Position numbers and translations under genes: made by a program. A DNA stretch of 64,000 nucleotides from Natranaerovirga hydrolytica (GTDB lineage Bacteria > Bacillota > Clostridia > Lachnospirales > DSM-24629): the NCBI RefSeq assembly GCF_004339095.1, contig NZ_SMGQ01000011.1:109575-173574 (forward strand), read 5' to 3'. How positions within the stretch are numbered: position 1 is the first letter of the stretch; each line of letters begins with the position of its first letter. The notes beneath the pieces were generated by a model. The model ran no database searches. It saw nothing but the letters and a program-made list of their open reading frames with translations, and had not been told where the DNA came from. Shown here piece by piece: positions 7,907 to 16,183 of this stretch.

Positions 7907-8587
7907 TTACTTAAAAAGCGCATCTTCTAAAATAGTTAGATCTAATAATTGAATGGTTTTTTTATCAAAATCAATTAAACCATCTTCTTTCATGTTTATT
8001 AATTCTCTTGATAGGGAAGGTCTGGGAACGCCTATTAAATCTGCCCATTCGCTTCTGTTTAAGTGTAAATCAATGTATTTGCTTTGTTGAACTTTATAGC
8101 ACTGGAATAAGTAATGAATGATTTTTTGTCTAATGGATTTAAGAGATAAATTGGTTATTTTTTGATTCAACAACAAAATTCTATCAGAAAAAGCTTGTAA
8201 CAAAGTTTTATAAACTTTAGGAAAATGATCGCACATAAAGAGAAATTTATTTTTTTCAAAAAATAAAACAGAGCAGTCAGTAGAAGCAATAACAGTAGAA
8301 GGGTATATACTATGGTTGGAAAAAAGTATAACTTCACCAAATACATTGCCTTTGGTCAATGTTGTAATAGAAACGGTTCGTCCACTGGGGTAGATTTTGC
8401 TAATATTAATATTTCCATGAAATATTAATCCTAATTGGGTACAAGGACTGCCCTCAAAAGCAATGATTTCATCGTTGGTATAACTCTTTAATTCATAAGA
8501 AGCTATGTTCAGAGCTTCCATTAATTCTTTATCATTTAATTCTTTAAAAAAAGAGAAATCTTTTAAACTATTAATTAAGTGATCCAT
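7907..8587 (-). CDS. Crp/Fnr family transcriptional regulator
   Basis: The 226-residue protein has a cyclic-nucleotide-binding-like domain at about 20-125 (IIAFEGSPCTQLGLIFHGN, GNVFGEVILFS). A C-terminal helix-turn-helix follows (NRSEWADLIGVPRPSLSREL, about 175-200). No N-terminal cysteine cluster like that of E. coli FNR is present, so the signal is unclear. ATG 8587 follows AAGGAG. It is divergent from a ferredoxin gene, and a palindrome fitting this family lies 16 bp upstream of its start. Regulators of this type next to ferredoxin-like genes in Clostridia often respond to redox or nitrosative stress; that role is inferred here. Confidence 0.9.
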   Translation of the reverse strand: MDHLINSLKDFSFFKELNDKELMEALNIASYELKSYTNDEIIAFEGSPCTQLGLIFHGNINISKIYPSGRTVSITTLTKGNVFGEVILFSNHSIYPSTVIASTDCSVLFFEKNKFLFMCDHFPKVYKTLLQAFSDRILLLNQKITNLSLKSIRQKIIHYLFQCYKVQQSKYIDLHLNRSEWADLIGVPRPSLSRELINMKEDGLIDFDKKTIQLLDLTILEDALFK

Positions 8588-8602
8588 CAAAAAACTCCTT
8601 TT

Positions 8603-8618
8603 TGTAACTTTGGTTACA
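8603..8618. promoter_or_regulatory. Crp/Fnr-type palindromic operator
   Basis: TGTAAC-TTTG-GTTACA is a perfect 6-4-6 inverted repeat in the divergent region between the Crp/Fnr regulator and the ferredoxin gene. Half-site length and spacing match Crp/Fnr sites. Its place just upstream of the regulator's ribosome binding site suggests autoregulation. Confidence 0.7.
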
Positions 8619-8723
8619 GATTATATAGTAATAGTTTAATATAATGTTTTTAGAAGGTCAAATAGAATATAAAACGTAAGTTGAAAAATAGAGTAGAGTT
8701 AAAATTTGAAAGGAGAAAAAAAG

Positions 8724-9419
8724 ATGCTTAAAAAAATAATTGAAATTAATGAGGAAAAATGTATTGGCTGCGGTTTATGTGCCAATGCTTGTCACCAAAG
8801 TGCTATTGAAATTATAGATGGCAAAGCAAAACTAATTGATGAATCATTTTGTGATGGACTAGGGATGTGTTTGCCAGAATGTCCTCAAAACGCTATTCAG
8901 TTAATTGAAAAAGAAAAAGCACCTATTAAAGAAATCACTAAAAAAGAAAAACTTTCTGGCGGAGGATGTCCTGGTATGAGAAGTGCTACATTTAATAGAG
9001 AAGAAACAAAACAAAAAGTACAAAACCAAGAAGAAATTAAGAATGTGAATATGCCTTCACAGCTTAATCAGTGGCCTGTTCAAATTGACTTGATTAGTCC
9101 TTTTGCAGAGTATTTAAAGCATGCGGATTTATTAATTGCTGCAGATTGTACAGCATATGCCTATGCCAATATTCATAATGAATTTATAAAAGGTAGAATT
9201 ACTCTAATTGGTTGTCCTAAATTAGATGATAATCAAGGTTATAAAGAGAAGTTAATTCAAATTCTAAGCAATAATGATGTTAAAAGCATTACGGTTTTAA
9301 GAATGGAAGTCCCTTGTTGTAGCGGTATTGTAGCATCTGTAAGAGAGGCTATGTTAGAAAGCAAGACCATTGTTCCGTATGACGAAGTTATTATAGGCAT
9401 TGATGGTGAAAAAAGATAA
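8724..9419 (+). CDS. Ferredoxin-type 4Fe-4S protein with C-terminal cysteine domain
   Basis: The 231-residue protein carries two 4Fe-4S motifs in the first 60 residues: CIGCGLCANAC, and a C-x5-CLPECP motif. A basic linker with GGGCPG follows. The domain at about 115-231 contains ADCTAYAY, LIGCPKLDD and EVPCCSG, cysteines that could hold another cluster or a metal. It is probably a cytoplasmic electron carrier or redox sensor partner. ATG 8724 is chosen because AAAGGAG (8709-8715) precedes it; the in-frame TTG at 8706 has no such site. It is divergent from the Crp/Fnr gene and likely part of its regulon. Confidence 0.85.
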   Translation: MLKKIIEINEEKCIGCGLCANACHQSAIEIIDGKAKLIDESFCDGLGMCLPECPQNAIQLIEKEKAPIKEITKKEKLSGGGCPGMRSATFNREETKQKVQNQEEIKNVNMPSQLNQWPVQIDLISPFAEYLKHADLLIAADCTAYAYANIHNEFIKGRITLIGCPKLDDNQGYKEKLIQILSNNDVKSITVLRMEVPCCSGIVASVREAMLESKTIVPYDEVIIGIDGEKR

Positions 9420-9425
9420 TATCCA

Positions 9426-9716
9426 TTAAATAGCATATCTTAAAACAGCTGTAATCTTATTTAAAGGTATTTCTGCAATAATACCTGGGATGACAGCTGT
9501 TTTATTATGATTAAAAGTGCGTTTAAAATTTATGGCATTGTTCTTAGGCACACGTATAGGGGTTTCTTTACCAACATCAATTAATAAAGAAATATAATCT
9601 TCATTAACAGTAATTAACATTCCAGAAAATGGTTGTGACCCATTTGAATTAAGGGTATATATGGTAAGGGTTTGATTCATAAGAGTTAATAATTGTTCAT
9701 AAAAATACGCTTTCAT
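9426..9716 (-). CDS. Small Sm-like beta-rich protein related to the two upstream coat-like proteins
   Basis: The 96-residue protein reads LMNQTLTIYTLNSNGSQPFSG, then MLITVNEDYISLLIDVG and, at the end, IPLNKITAVLRYAI. The order (short helix, TVTIYT-like strand, SGxLIxVxDDxVxLI, closing IPIxxI) is the same as in the genes at 9855 and 10344. It therefore seems a diverged, cysteine-free paralogue. The layout resembles DUF2642/Sm-like proteins, some of which are spore coat proteins. Function is not known. It converges with the ferredoxin gene (6-bp gap). Confidence 0.65.
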   Translation of the reverse strand: MKAYFYEQLLTLMNQTLTIYTLNSNGSQPFSGMLITVNEDYISLLIDVGKETPIRVPKNNAINFKRTFNHNKTAVIPGIIAEIPLNKITAVLRYAI

Positions 9717-9783
9717 ACAATCACAACTTAAGGTTTTTATTATATATTATTATAAAAAAGCATTATTCAGTACTAAGATATAG

Positions 9784-9829
9784 AAAAATTAGCAAGTAAA
9801 AGTTTTGATTTTAAAAACTTTACTTGCTA
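9784..9829 (-). terminator. Intrinsic terminator behind the 9855-10193 gene
   Basis: On the minus strand AGCAAGTAAAGTTTTT pairs with AAAACTTTTACTTGCT and is followed by AATTTTTC. Confidence 0.8.
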
Positions 9830-9854
9830 AACAAATAATAATTACTATACTACA

Positions 9855-10193
9855 TTAGTTACCAATTGCATTTTGCACAAAAGATGCAATACTTGCAATA
9901 GGTATAGTCGTAATAGAACCTAACCCAACAAAAGGTTCAGCGCCATAACCTCTATAAGGAGCAGGACCAGGTGGGCAACAAGTGCTTCCTAAAGAGCAAG
10001 AAGGTGGTGTACCAATTCTAGTAATTAATTTTACAACACAATCGTCTACATAAATTAATACACCAGTAAACCCACTTCCAGAACAACCGCCACAAGTAGC
10101 ATAAATTGTTACGGTTTGACCTAATAATTTTTTTAAGTTACAAGCGATATCGCCACCTTGTAAAGGGCCACCATAAGCAAATCCATCAGCCAT
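9855..10193 (-). CDS. Cysteine-containing Sm-like protein, probable spore coat component
   Basis: The 112-residue protein has the strand pattern LLGQTVTIYATCGGCSGSGF, GVLIYVDDCVVKLITRIG, then a Cys/Pro/Gly patch (PPSCSLGSTCCPPGPAP) and a final strand region ITTIPIASIASFVQNAIGN. Six cysteines in a small secretion-signal-free protein suggest cross-linking or metal binding, as in coat and exosporium proteins. It is a close paralogue of the gene at 10344. A SigK-like promoter lies upstream, supporting late mother-cell expression. The coat assignment is an inference. Confidence 0.7.
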   Translation of the reverse strand: MADGFAYGGPLQGGDIACNLKKLLGQTVTIYATCGGCSGSGFTGVLIYVDDCVVKLITRIGTPPSCSLGSTCCPPGPAPYRGYGAEPFVGLGSITTIPIASIASFVQNAIGN

Positions 10194-10226
10194 ATATTTA
10201 ACCTCCTTTATTATCTTGTCCTAATA

Positions 10227-10254
10227 TATACTATGATTCAATGGATAAAAGTGT
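10227..10254 (-). promoter_or_regulatory. Candidate SigK-type promoter
   Basis: On the minus strand ACAC (10254-10251), 15 bp, then CATAGTATA (10235-10227). This fits the AC-N15/17-CATAnnnTA pattern of SigK promoters, about 35 bp before the 10193 start. Confidence 0.45.
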
Positions 10255-10296
10255 GTAGCATTTATACAAGTTATTTTACGAAATGATTTATAATGG

Positions 10297-10331
10297 ATCT
10301 CTTATGCCAAATAATATTTGGCATAAGAGAT
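10297..10331. terminator. Perfect 16-bp inverted repeat, probable terminator
   Basis: ATCTCTTATGCCAAAT and ATTTGGCATAAGAGAT flank a 3-nt loop, just downstream of the minus-strand gene at 10344. There is no strong T-run on that strand. The arm shares TCTCTTATGCC with module 2 of the two-hairpin elements. Confidence 0.55.
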
Positions 10332-10343
10332 TTTGTAGTAAAG

Positions 10344-10658
10344 TTAGCCAATAGCATTTTGAACAAAAGAAGCTATTCTAGCAATTGGTATTATAGTAAC
10401 AGAACCTAAACCAACAAAAGGTTCGCATCCATATGGTCTATAAGGAGCAGGACCAGGTGGACAACAAGCGCTTCCTAAAGAGCAAGAAGGTGGTGTACCA
10501 ATTCTAGAAATTAGTTTTACAACACAGTCGTCAGCATAAATCAAAACACCAGTAAATCCGCTACCAGAACAACCACCGCTTGTTGTATAAATTGTAACTG
10601 TTTGACCAACTAAACAACGTAAACTATCAACAATATCTTTTTGAAATACCCCTGTCAT
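10344..10658 (-). CDS. Cysteine-containing Sm-like protein, probable spore coat component (paralogue)
   Basis: The 104-residue product begins MTGVFQKDIVDSLRCLVGQT. ATG 10658 is chosen because AAGGAG precedes it, and the longer frame upstream has no ribosome binding site. From LVGQTVTIYTTSGGCSGSGF onward it is nearly identical to the 9855-10193 product, including the PPSCSLGSACCPPGPAPYR patch and the IPIARIASFVQNAIG end. The difference is confined to the N-terminus and a few substitutions, so the pair arose by recent tandem duplication. A role in the spore surface is inferred from composition. Confidence 0.7.
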   Translation of the reverse strand: MTGVFQKDIVDSLRCLVGQTVTIYTTSGGCSGSGFTGVLIYADDCVVKLISRIGTPPSCSLGSACCPPGPAPYRPYGCEPFVGLGSVTIIPIARIASFVQNAIG

Positions 10659-10740
10659 ATTAAAAACTCCTTTTCTTAACTTAGTACATGTTATGTAAAA
10701 AAGGAAGGGATGGTGCATGACAAGCAATAAAAATCTCAGG

Positions 10741-10768
10741 TTGTATAAAAAACAGGAAATGATATAAT
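10741..10768 (+). promoter_or_regulatory. SigA-type promoter upstream of copy B and the MscS-like gene
   Basis: TTGTAT (10741-10746), 16-bp spacer, TATAAT (10763-10768). Transcription from here would include element copy B in the leader. Confidence 0.6.
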
Positions 10769-10777
10769 ATATAAAAG

Positions 10778-10893
10778 TGAGTCAATATGAAAGTCTAATC
10801 TGCAAACTTGCTAGCAAGGATTTGGTGATTAGATTTTCAACGAAACTTATGTCTCTTACGTTAGTAAGAGGCATAAGTTGAGTCAATATGAAA
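10778..10893 (+). repeat. Two-hairpin dispersed element, copy B
   Basis: Module 1 pairs TGAAAGTCTAATC (10788-10800) with GATTAGATTTTCA (10827-10839), 13 bp with one G-U. The core at 10804-10825 contains CTTGCTAGCAAGGATTT. Module 2 pairs 10844-10858 with 10865-10879 (15 bp). A 15-bp identical direct repeat, TGAGTCAATATGAAA, starts at 10778 and at 10879, 101 bp apart. It lies in the leader of the channel gene. Confidence 0.85.
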
Positions 10894-10907
10894 AGAGGTT
10901 AAGAAAA

Positions 10908-12143
10908 ATGTATAAGTTGGTTCAAAGATGGATTGGAACAAAAGTAGATGGGACTTGGGAAGTCGTGTTAAGTTATGTTATTGTTTTGGCATCCATATTA
11001 TTGATCACGTATATTGTGAATTTTATCGTTAAAAAAATAATTTTAAACATAATACATAACATGGTCAAAAAGACGCATAACAATTGGGATGAAACCGTAT
11101 ATGATAATAAAGTCTTTCATTACTTAGCACATATACCTGCTGCCATTGTTTTATTTAACTTGGCTAGTTTGTTAGGTGATTTTGAAACTTTTGTGCAAAA
11201 ACTCATTTTTGCGTTCATCATTATAATGATTATACTGGCTAGTTTAAAATTCTTAAATGCTGTAGTAGAAATTTATAATGGTTATGAATTTGCAAAAGAT
11301 AGACCTATAAAAGGTATTATTGATGTGATTAAAATCTTTTTTTATGTATTTGCAGGAATCATCTTGTTTTCAATGTTTACAGAAAACAGTCCCATTGCAT
11401 TACTAAGTGCATTAGGTGGTATTTCAGCAATATTATTATTAATTTTTAATGATTCTATCTTAGGATTAGTAGCAAGCATTCAATTAACAGCTAATGAGTC
11501 CTTAAAGATTGGAGATTGGATAGAAATGCCTAGTCAAAATGCAGATGGTGAGGTTATTGATATAAGATTGAACAAAATTAAAGTTCAAAATTGGGATAGG
11601 ACCATTTCCAATATTCCTGCTCAAAACTTTCTAAGAGATTCATTTAAAAACTGGGAAGGTATGACTAGGTCAGGTGGGAGAAGAATAATGCGTTCCATTC
11701 TTATTGATATTAATTCTATTAAAATATTAGATGAACCAGATATAAAAAAATTTGAAGAAATTCACTATATTAAGGATTATATAAAAAATAAAAAAGAAGA
11801 AATTAAAACATATAATGAAGAAAAAGTGATGAATAATAATGAAATAAATGGAAGAAGATTAACCAATATAGGGACGTTTAGAGCTTATATAAAAGAATAT
11901 ATAAAAAGCCATCCCAATATCAAAAATGATTTTATAATGGTACGACAATTAGCACCAACAGATAAAGGGGTTCCATTAGAAGTATATGCTTTTACCAACA
12001 ATCCCAATTGGGTCGCTTACGAAGAAATACAGTCAGATATTTTTGATCATTTATTAGCTGTGATTCATTTGTTTGATATTAAAGTGTATCAAGCGCCTAC
12101 AGGAAATGATATAACTGATTTAAAAAGTCAAATAAAGTCTTAA
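10908..12143 (+). CDS. Mechanosensitive ion channel, YbdG/MscM-like MscS family
   Basis: The 411-residue protein opens under membrane tension to release solutes in osmotic downshock. Four to five hydrophobic helices cover about residues 20-175. The pore-lining region reads SALGGISAILLLIFNDSILG, followed by ASIQLTANESLKIGDWIEMP. That is the YbdG variant of MscS, with a phenylalanine-asparagine-aspartate pattern rather than the Gly/Ala-rich MscS helix. A soluble beta domain and a long C-terminal domain follow. ATG 10908 behind AAGAGGT is chosen. The in-frame TTG at 10878 lies inside the repeat element. It is a single-gene unit. Confidence 0.9.
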   Translation: MYKLVQRWIGTKVDGTWEVVLSYVIVLASILLITYIVNFIVKKIILNIIHNMVKKTHNNWDETVYDNKVFHYLAHIPAAIVLFNLASLLGDFETFVQKLIFAFIIIMIILASLKFLNAVVEIYNGYEFAKDRPIKGIIDVIKIFFYVFAGIILFSMFTENSPIALLSALGGISAILLLIFNDSILGLVASIQLTANESLKIGDWIEMPSQNADGEVIDIRLNKIKVQNWDRTISNIPAQNFLRDSFKNWEGMTRSGGRRIMRSILIDINSIKILDEPDIKKFEEIHYIKDYIKNKKEEIKTYNEEKVMNNNEINGRRLTNIGTFRAYIKEYIKSHPNIKNDFIMVRQLAPTDKGVPLEVYAFTNNPNWVAYEEIQSDIFDHLLAVIHLFDIKVYQAPTGNDITDLKSQIKS

Positions 12144-12156
12144 ATCAGTTGTAAAA

Positions 12157-12242
12157 GGGAAAGAAAATTCTGTCGTTATTATATCCAAACAATGTAAAAT
12201 AATTTTCTATGATTTGGATATAATAACGATAGAAAAGAATTC
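12157..12242. repeat. Long imperfect inverted repeat between mscS-like and S1 genes
   Basis: TCGTTATTATATCCAAA (12173-12189) pairs perfectly with its complement at 12213-12229 around a 23-nt AT-rich loop. Weaker pairing extends outward to AAATTC/GAATTC. It has a T-rich stretch on the right (CCTTTTTATTT), so it may serve as the channel gene's terminator. The arms are longer than most terminators here. Confidence 0.65.
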
Positions 12243-12373
12243 CTTTTTATTTATAATCTCATAACGGTTGTATCTATGATCTGAAAGTGTATGTGCCTAC
12301 TTAAAAAACACTTTATTATTTAGTAGATATAATGTATTATGTAATAGAACAAATTAAAAGGGAGTTGTAAGAA

Positions 12374-13534
12374 TTGGAAAATAATGGTAATGAAATGGAA
12401 GAATTTAAAAAAGATATTGAAGCATCCTTAAGACCCATATACGAAGGCGATATGTTAGAAGGAAAAGTGGTTGCAATCGTAGATAAAGATGTGGTAATGG
12501 ATATACAATCATACGTAGAAGGTATTATTACATTTGGGGAACTAAGCAGTGACCCAAATTTTGATATAAACGATATCAAAGTAGGCGATAGACTTAAGGT
12601 AAAAGTTTTAAAAGCAGATGAAGAAGTCCTATTATCAAAAAAACAGGCAGATTCAGAAACAGCTTATGAAACCATAGAAGAGTATTTTAAAAAAGAAGAA
12701 ATCATAATCGTTAAACCAAGTATGGTTGTTAAAGGTGGGATGACTGCTTATATCAATGGTATTAGAGGTTTTATTCCAGCATCTTTGATTTCAAAAGAAT
12801 ATGTAGAAGATATGAATCAATACCTTAACAAACCGTTAGAGGTCAAAGTAATTGAATTTGATGAATCAAATAATAGAATTATTCTTTCGGGTAAGATTGT
12901 TGATGTAGAAAAAGAGCAAAAAGCCAAAGAAAAATTATTAACTATTATACAAGAAGGTGAAAAAGTAGAAGGTGTTGTAAAGAATTTAACAAACTTTGGT
13001 GCATTTGTTGATATCGGTGGGATTCAAGGTTTAATTAGAAATGAAGATTTAGCGTGGAAAAAAGTGAAACATCCAGGTGAAGTGATAAAAGAAGGTGAAA
13101 AAATTCAAGTAACGATTTTAAAAATAGATAAAATAAATGAAAAAATAGCTTTAGGTTTTAAAGATTTAGCACAAGATCCCTGGAACAATATACAAACAAA
13201 ATATAAAGTTCAAAACAGTTATGATGGAGAAATAACGAGAATTGTTGACTTTGGATTCTTTGTGAAGTTAGAAGATGGTATAGAAGGATTGGTACATATT
13301 TCTGAAATATCTGAAGAAAGAGTATTAAAACCTTCTGATGAAGCTAACGTGGGAGATAAAGTTAAAGTAAAGATATTAGACTTAGATTATGATAAGAAAA
13401 AAATGAGTTTAAGTATTAAGGAAGCACAAAATGATATAGATAGGCAAAATTATGAAAAATTCAATCAAAATGAAGAAGCCATGACTTCCTTAAAAGATGT
13501 TTTTGGAGATATTTTTAACAAATTAAATGATTAA
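12374..13534 (+). CDS. S1-domain RNA-binding protein (ribosomal protein S1 homologue)
   Basis: The 386-residue protein has four S1 OB-fold repeats at about 24-90, 108-175, 190-260 and 275-347. Repeats 3 and 4 carry the canonical GVVKNLTNFGAFVDIGGIQG and GFFVKLEDGIEGLVHISEIS-type motifs. It binds single-stranded RNA and probably assists translation, as the short four-domain S1 proteins of Firmicutes do. It lacks the six-domain size of the E. coli protein. The start is a TTG (12374) behind GGGAG; the ATG at 12395 is possible. The next gene starts 28 bp after its stop. Confidence 0.88.
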   Translation: MENNGNEMEEFKKDIEASLRPIYEGDMLEGKVVAIVDKDVVMDIQSYVEGIITFGELSSDPNFDINDIKVGDRLKVKVLKADEEVLLSKKQADSETAYETIEEYFKKEEIIIVKPSMVVKGGMTAYINGIRGFIPASLISKEYVEDMNQYLNKPLEVKVIEFDESNNRIILSGKIVDVEKEQKAKEKLLTIIQEGEKVEGVVKNLTNFGAFVDIGGIQGLIRNEDLAWKKVKHPGEVIKEGEKIQVTILKIDKINEKIALGFKDLAQDPWNNIQTKYKVQNSYDGEITRIVDFGFFVKLEDGIEGLVHISEISEERVLKPSDEANVGDKVKVKILDLDYDKKKMSLSIKEAQNDIDRQNYEKFNQNEEAMTSLKDVFGDIFNKLND

Positions 13535-13562
13535 TAAACTTATAAAAAAGGATGGGGTTACA

Positions 13563-14957
13563 TTGAAATGTAATAAGTGTAATGAAGAAATTAAAGAAAA
13601 TATTAAATATTGTCCAAACTGCGGTTTAGAAGTGGGTAATGAACAACTGAATTTCCAGGAAGAGAAAATAGAAGAAGAATTAGAAAATACGAGTGAGGTG
13701 GCTGCATCATCAAAAGACAATGATCAGTCAACCGATACAAATAAAAAGAAAAAAGTCATTGTGACAACGAGTATTGCAGCTTTGTTAGTGATTCTTATTG
13801 CAGCGATTGGCGTATTTGGTAATGAATTTTTTAGCACGAAAGAGCCAATTGATACCTTTATCAATAGTAACATTAAGACTTTTGTTACGGCAGATCGTGG
13901 TGAGTTTAATTCAAGTATGAAATTGATTGATTTTGATATTAGTCAATCCAATGAATTTAGCGAATTTGATGCAGTAATTTTTAATGTTTTAAAAGATGTT
14001 GAACTTTTGGGTGATATGAAATTTGATAAAGAAAGCAATCAATATGAAGCAGAATTTAAAATTGCCATTAGAGACAATGTCTTTGTAAATGGTATACTCT
14101 ATCTGGATACAGAAGGAATGGCGCTGAAGATTGAAGAATTATACAATCAACAGTTTTATATTCAATGGGATGATTTGAAGAAAATGGTATTACAAGAAAC
14201 AGGTATGCAAATTTCTTTTGATGAGTATATAAAATTAGCTACAAGTATTAATGAGTTAGATAGTGTGAAAAATTTTGATGGCGAAAAATATGTCGATGTC
14301 ATTAAAAATATTTTAGAAGATCATTTAATAGTAGAAGATAATCAACAAGTGGTGATTAACAATCAAGAGATAAAAGGAGATAAATACTCCCTAGAATTAG
14401 ACTTTGTTGACATTATGAATATGAATTTAGAAGTGTTGGGTGTGTTAATTGAAGATGATCAGATTATCGTCATATTAGATGAACTGATCAATGCAGTCGT
14501 AGATACATTAGAAGAAACAGGTGATGCTGCTTATATTATGGATCATACAACGCTGGATATGCTGAGAGAATTTTCTTCAGACGCTGAAATGATTAAAAAT
14601 GAAATGAGCCATGAATACACACAAATGTTAGAGGAAATGGATAATGAATTAGATGAATTTGAAGGCTATCTGAGTTACCATTATGATTATTATATTAAAG
14701 GTAATGATATAGAAGGTTATATCACGACGGTTTCAATGGGACTTGATGATTTTAATGGAGAGGGTAGAGCAAATATAACCATTGGTACGGAGACTATCGT
14801 AAAGTCCATTAATAAAAATATTAATTTTTCTGGTATTGATTATACAAATGGGGTTAATTTGTTTGATCTTTCTGAAGAAGAAATGGAATCTATTATGTAT
14901 GAAATACAAGGTAATTTAATGTTGTTTTTAATGTTTAATGGAGACTTATTTCAATAA
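13563..14957 (+). CDS. Zinc-ribbon membrane-anchored protein with large extracytoplasmic domain
   Basis: A TTG start at 13563 behind AAGGATGGGG gives MKCNKCNEEI, placing a zinc ribbon (CNKC...CPNC) at the very N-terminus. The upstream ATG at 13527 overlaps the S1 gene. After an acidic linker, one membrane helix (VIVTTSIAALLVILIAAIGV, about 62-82) is followed by about 380 residues outside the cell. That part has no cysteines or motif I recognise and is rich in Asp, Glu and Ile. The topology resembles zinc-ribbon proteins such as TcaA or YvbJ. It is followed within 20 bp by two ABC-2 permeases and probably works with them; function is unknown. Confidence 0.75.
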   Translation: MKCNKCNEEIKENIKYCPNCGLEVGNEQLNFQEEKIEEELENTSEVAASSKDNDQSTDTNKKKKVIVTTSIAALLVILIAAIGVFGNEFFSTKEPIDTFINSNIKTFVTADRGEFNSSMKLIDFDISQSNEFSEFDAVIFNVLKDVELLGDMKFDKESNQYEAEFKIAIRDNVFVNGILYLDTEGMALKIEELYNQQFYIQWDDLKKMVLQETGMQISFDEYIKLATSINELDSVKNFDGEKYVDVIKNILEDHLIVEDNQQVVINNQEIKGDKYSLELDFVDIMNMNLEVLGVLIEDDQIIVILDELINAVVDTLEETGDAAYIMDHTTLDMLREFSSDAEMIKNEMSHEYTQMLEEMDNELDEFEGYLSYHYDYYIKGNDIEGYITTVSMGLDDFNGEGRANITIGTETIVKSINKNINFSGIDYTNGVNLFDLSEEEMESIMYEIQGNLMLFLMFNGDLFQ

Positions 14958-14977
14958 ATAGGGGTAGATAGGATATC

Positions 14978-16183
14978 ATGTTCGTCTTAATTTATAAAAA
15001 CATTAAAGAAATAATTAAAAATAAAAAAAGGGTTGTTGCAATTGCTATATCGCCCATGGTTTTATTTGGGATATTACTATCTATTTATTCAGGTGAAACA
15101 ATAGAAAAAAATTTTATTGGGACTGTTGAAATCGGCGTTATTGATAAAGATAATAGTATTTATTCAAATATGCTCATACAACATTATGAAAGCAATGAAA
15201 TCTTTACGGACTTTATTACGATTATAAAAGGAAATGAAGAAATCATTGAAGAAAAGTTTCTAACCCAACAAATAGATGCTACAATCATTATTCCGGAAAA
15301 CTTCGGTGAGGATTTAATCCATATGACTAATGATCCTGTATTAGTTAATATTAGCGCAAAAGAACCCATTAAAGCAATTATATTAGAAAATGTCATAAAA
15401 AGCTATGAGCAGTATATTATGGCAGTTGAAGTGAATGCAAGTACTTTGTATCAAACACTAAGGCAAGTTGGGTTGACTCAAAATGAGATTTCTGTATATA
15501 ATGCAGGAATCTCTTATGAGTTAATTATGACAGCATTAGAACGCAACAATTATTTTGAGTACATAGAAATCATTGATATTCCAAATACAAATTCCTTTAA
15601 TTATTTTTTTATTGGTATTATAACATTAGCCATTATGTACTTTGGTTTGTATGTAGGAATAGACTTATTAAGAGAAAGAGAACAAAAAACATTCCAAAGA
15701 TTAAAAGTAACAGGAATAAATGCGTTCACTTTTGTTTTCAGCAAGTTCATTGGTCATGTTACATATTTATTCGGTAATGCTATTATTTGGATAATGGCGT
15801 TAAACTTAGTATCAGATTTAGACCTAGGTTTTAAAATAGTTGTCTATATTATTATAGGCATCATTTTTTCAGTTAGTTTTTCAATTTTTCTATCTAGTTT
15901 GTTAAGAACTCAAGAAAGTGTTTTGCTACTAGGGAATGTTTTTTACTTTGTGTCTGCTGTTATGGGTGGCAGTATTATACCCTTGCAATATATGCCTCAA
16001 AGCATACAACAGTTCTCTTTATTGACACCTAATTATTGGTTTATAAGAGGTTTTTTGTTTTTGCAAAGCAATATAGATTCAATGTTAGGGAGATATATAG
16101 GATTGAGTTTTACAGCAATCTCTTTTTTATTCATTATAAGTTCCAGTTATTTATATAAACGTTTGGGTGAAAAGTATGTATAG
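14978..16183 (+). CDS. ABC-2 type permease subunit 1
   Basis: The 401-residue protein has one N-terminal membrane helix (AISPMVLFGILLSIY). An extracytoplasmic region of about 160 residues follows (EIGVIDKDNSIYSNML), then five helices at the C-terminal end. This is the ABC2_membrane_3 layout. The motif DLLREREQKTFQRLKVTG matches the conserved coupling helix region (REREqGT). It presumably forms a heterodimer with the next product. No ATP-binding subunit is encoded next to them, which is odd for this class. Confidence 0.85.
   Translation: MFVLIYKNIKEIIKNKKRVVAIAISPMVLFGILLSIYSGETIEKNFIGTVEIGVIDKDNSIYSNMLIQHYESNEIFTDFITIIKGNEEIIEEKFLTQQIDATIIIPENFGEDLIHMTNDPVLVNISAKEPIKAIILENVIKSYEQYIMAVEVNASTLYQTLRQVGLTQNEISVYNAGISYELIMTALERNNYFEYIEIIDIPNTNSFNYFFIGIITLAIMYFGLYVGIDLLREREQKTFQRLKVTGINAFTFVFSKFIGHVTYLFGNAIIWIMALNLVSDLDLGFKIVVYIIIGIIFSVSFSIFLSSLLRTQESVLLLGNVFYFVSAVMGGSIIPLQYMPQSIQQFSLLTPNYWFIRGFLFLQSNIDSMLGRYIGLSFTAISFLFIISSSYLYKRLGEKYV

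Noticed and set aside
13527-13562. ATG start at 13527 for the zinc-ribbon protein
   Set aside because: It overlaps the S1 gene end and has no ribosome binding site; TTG 13563 follows AAGGATGGGG.
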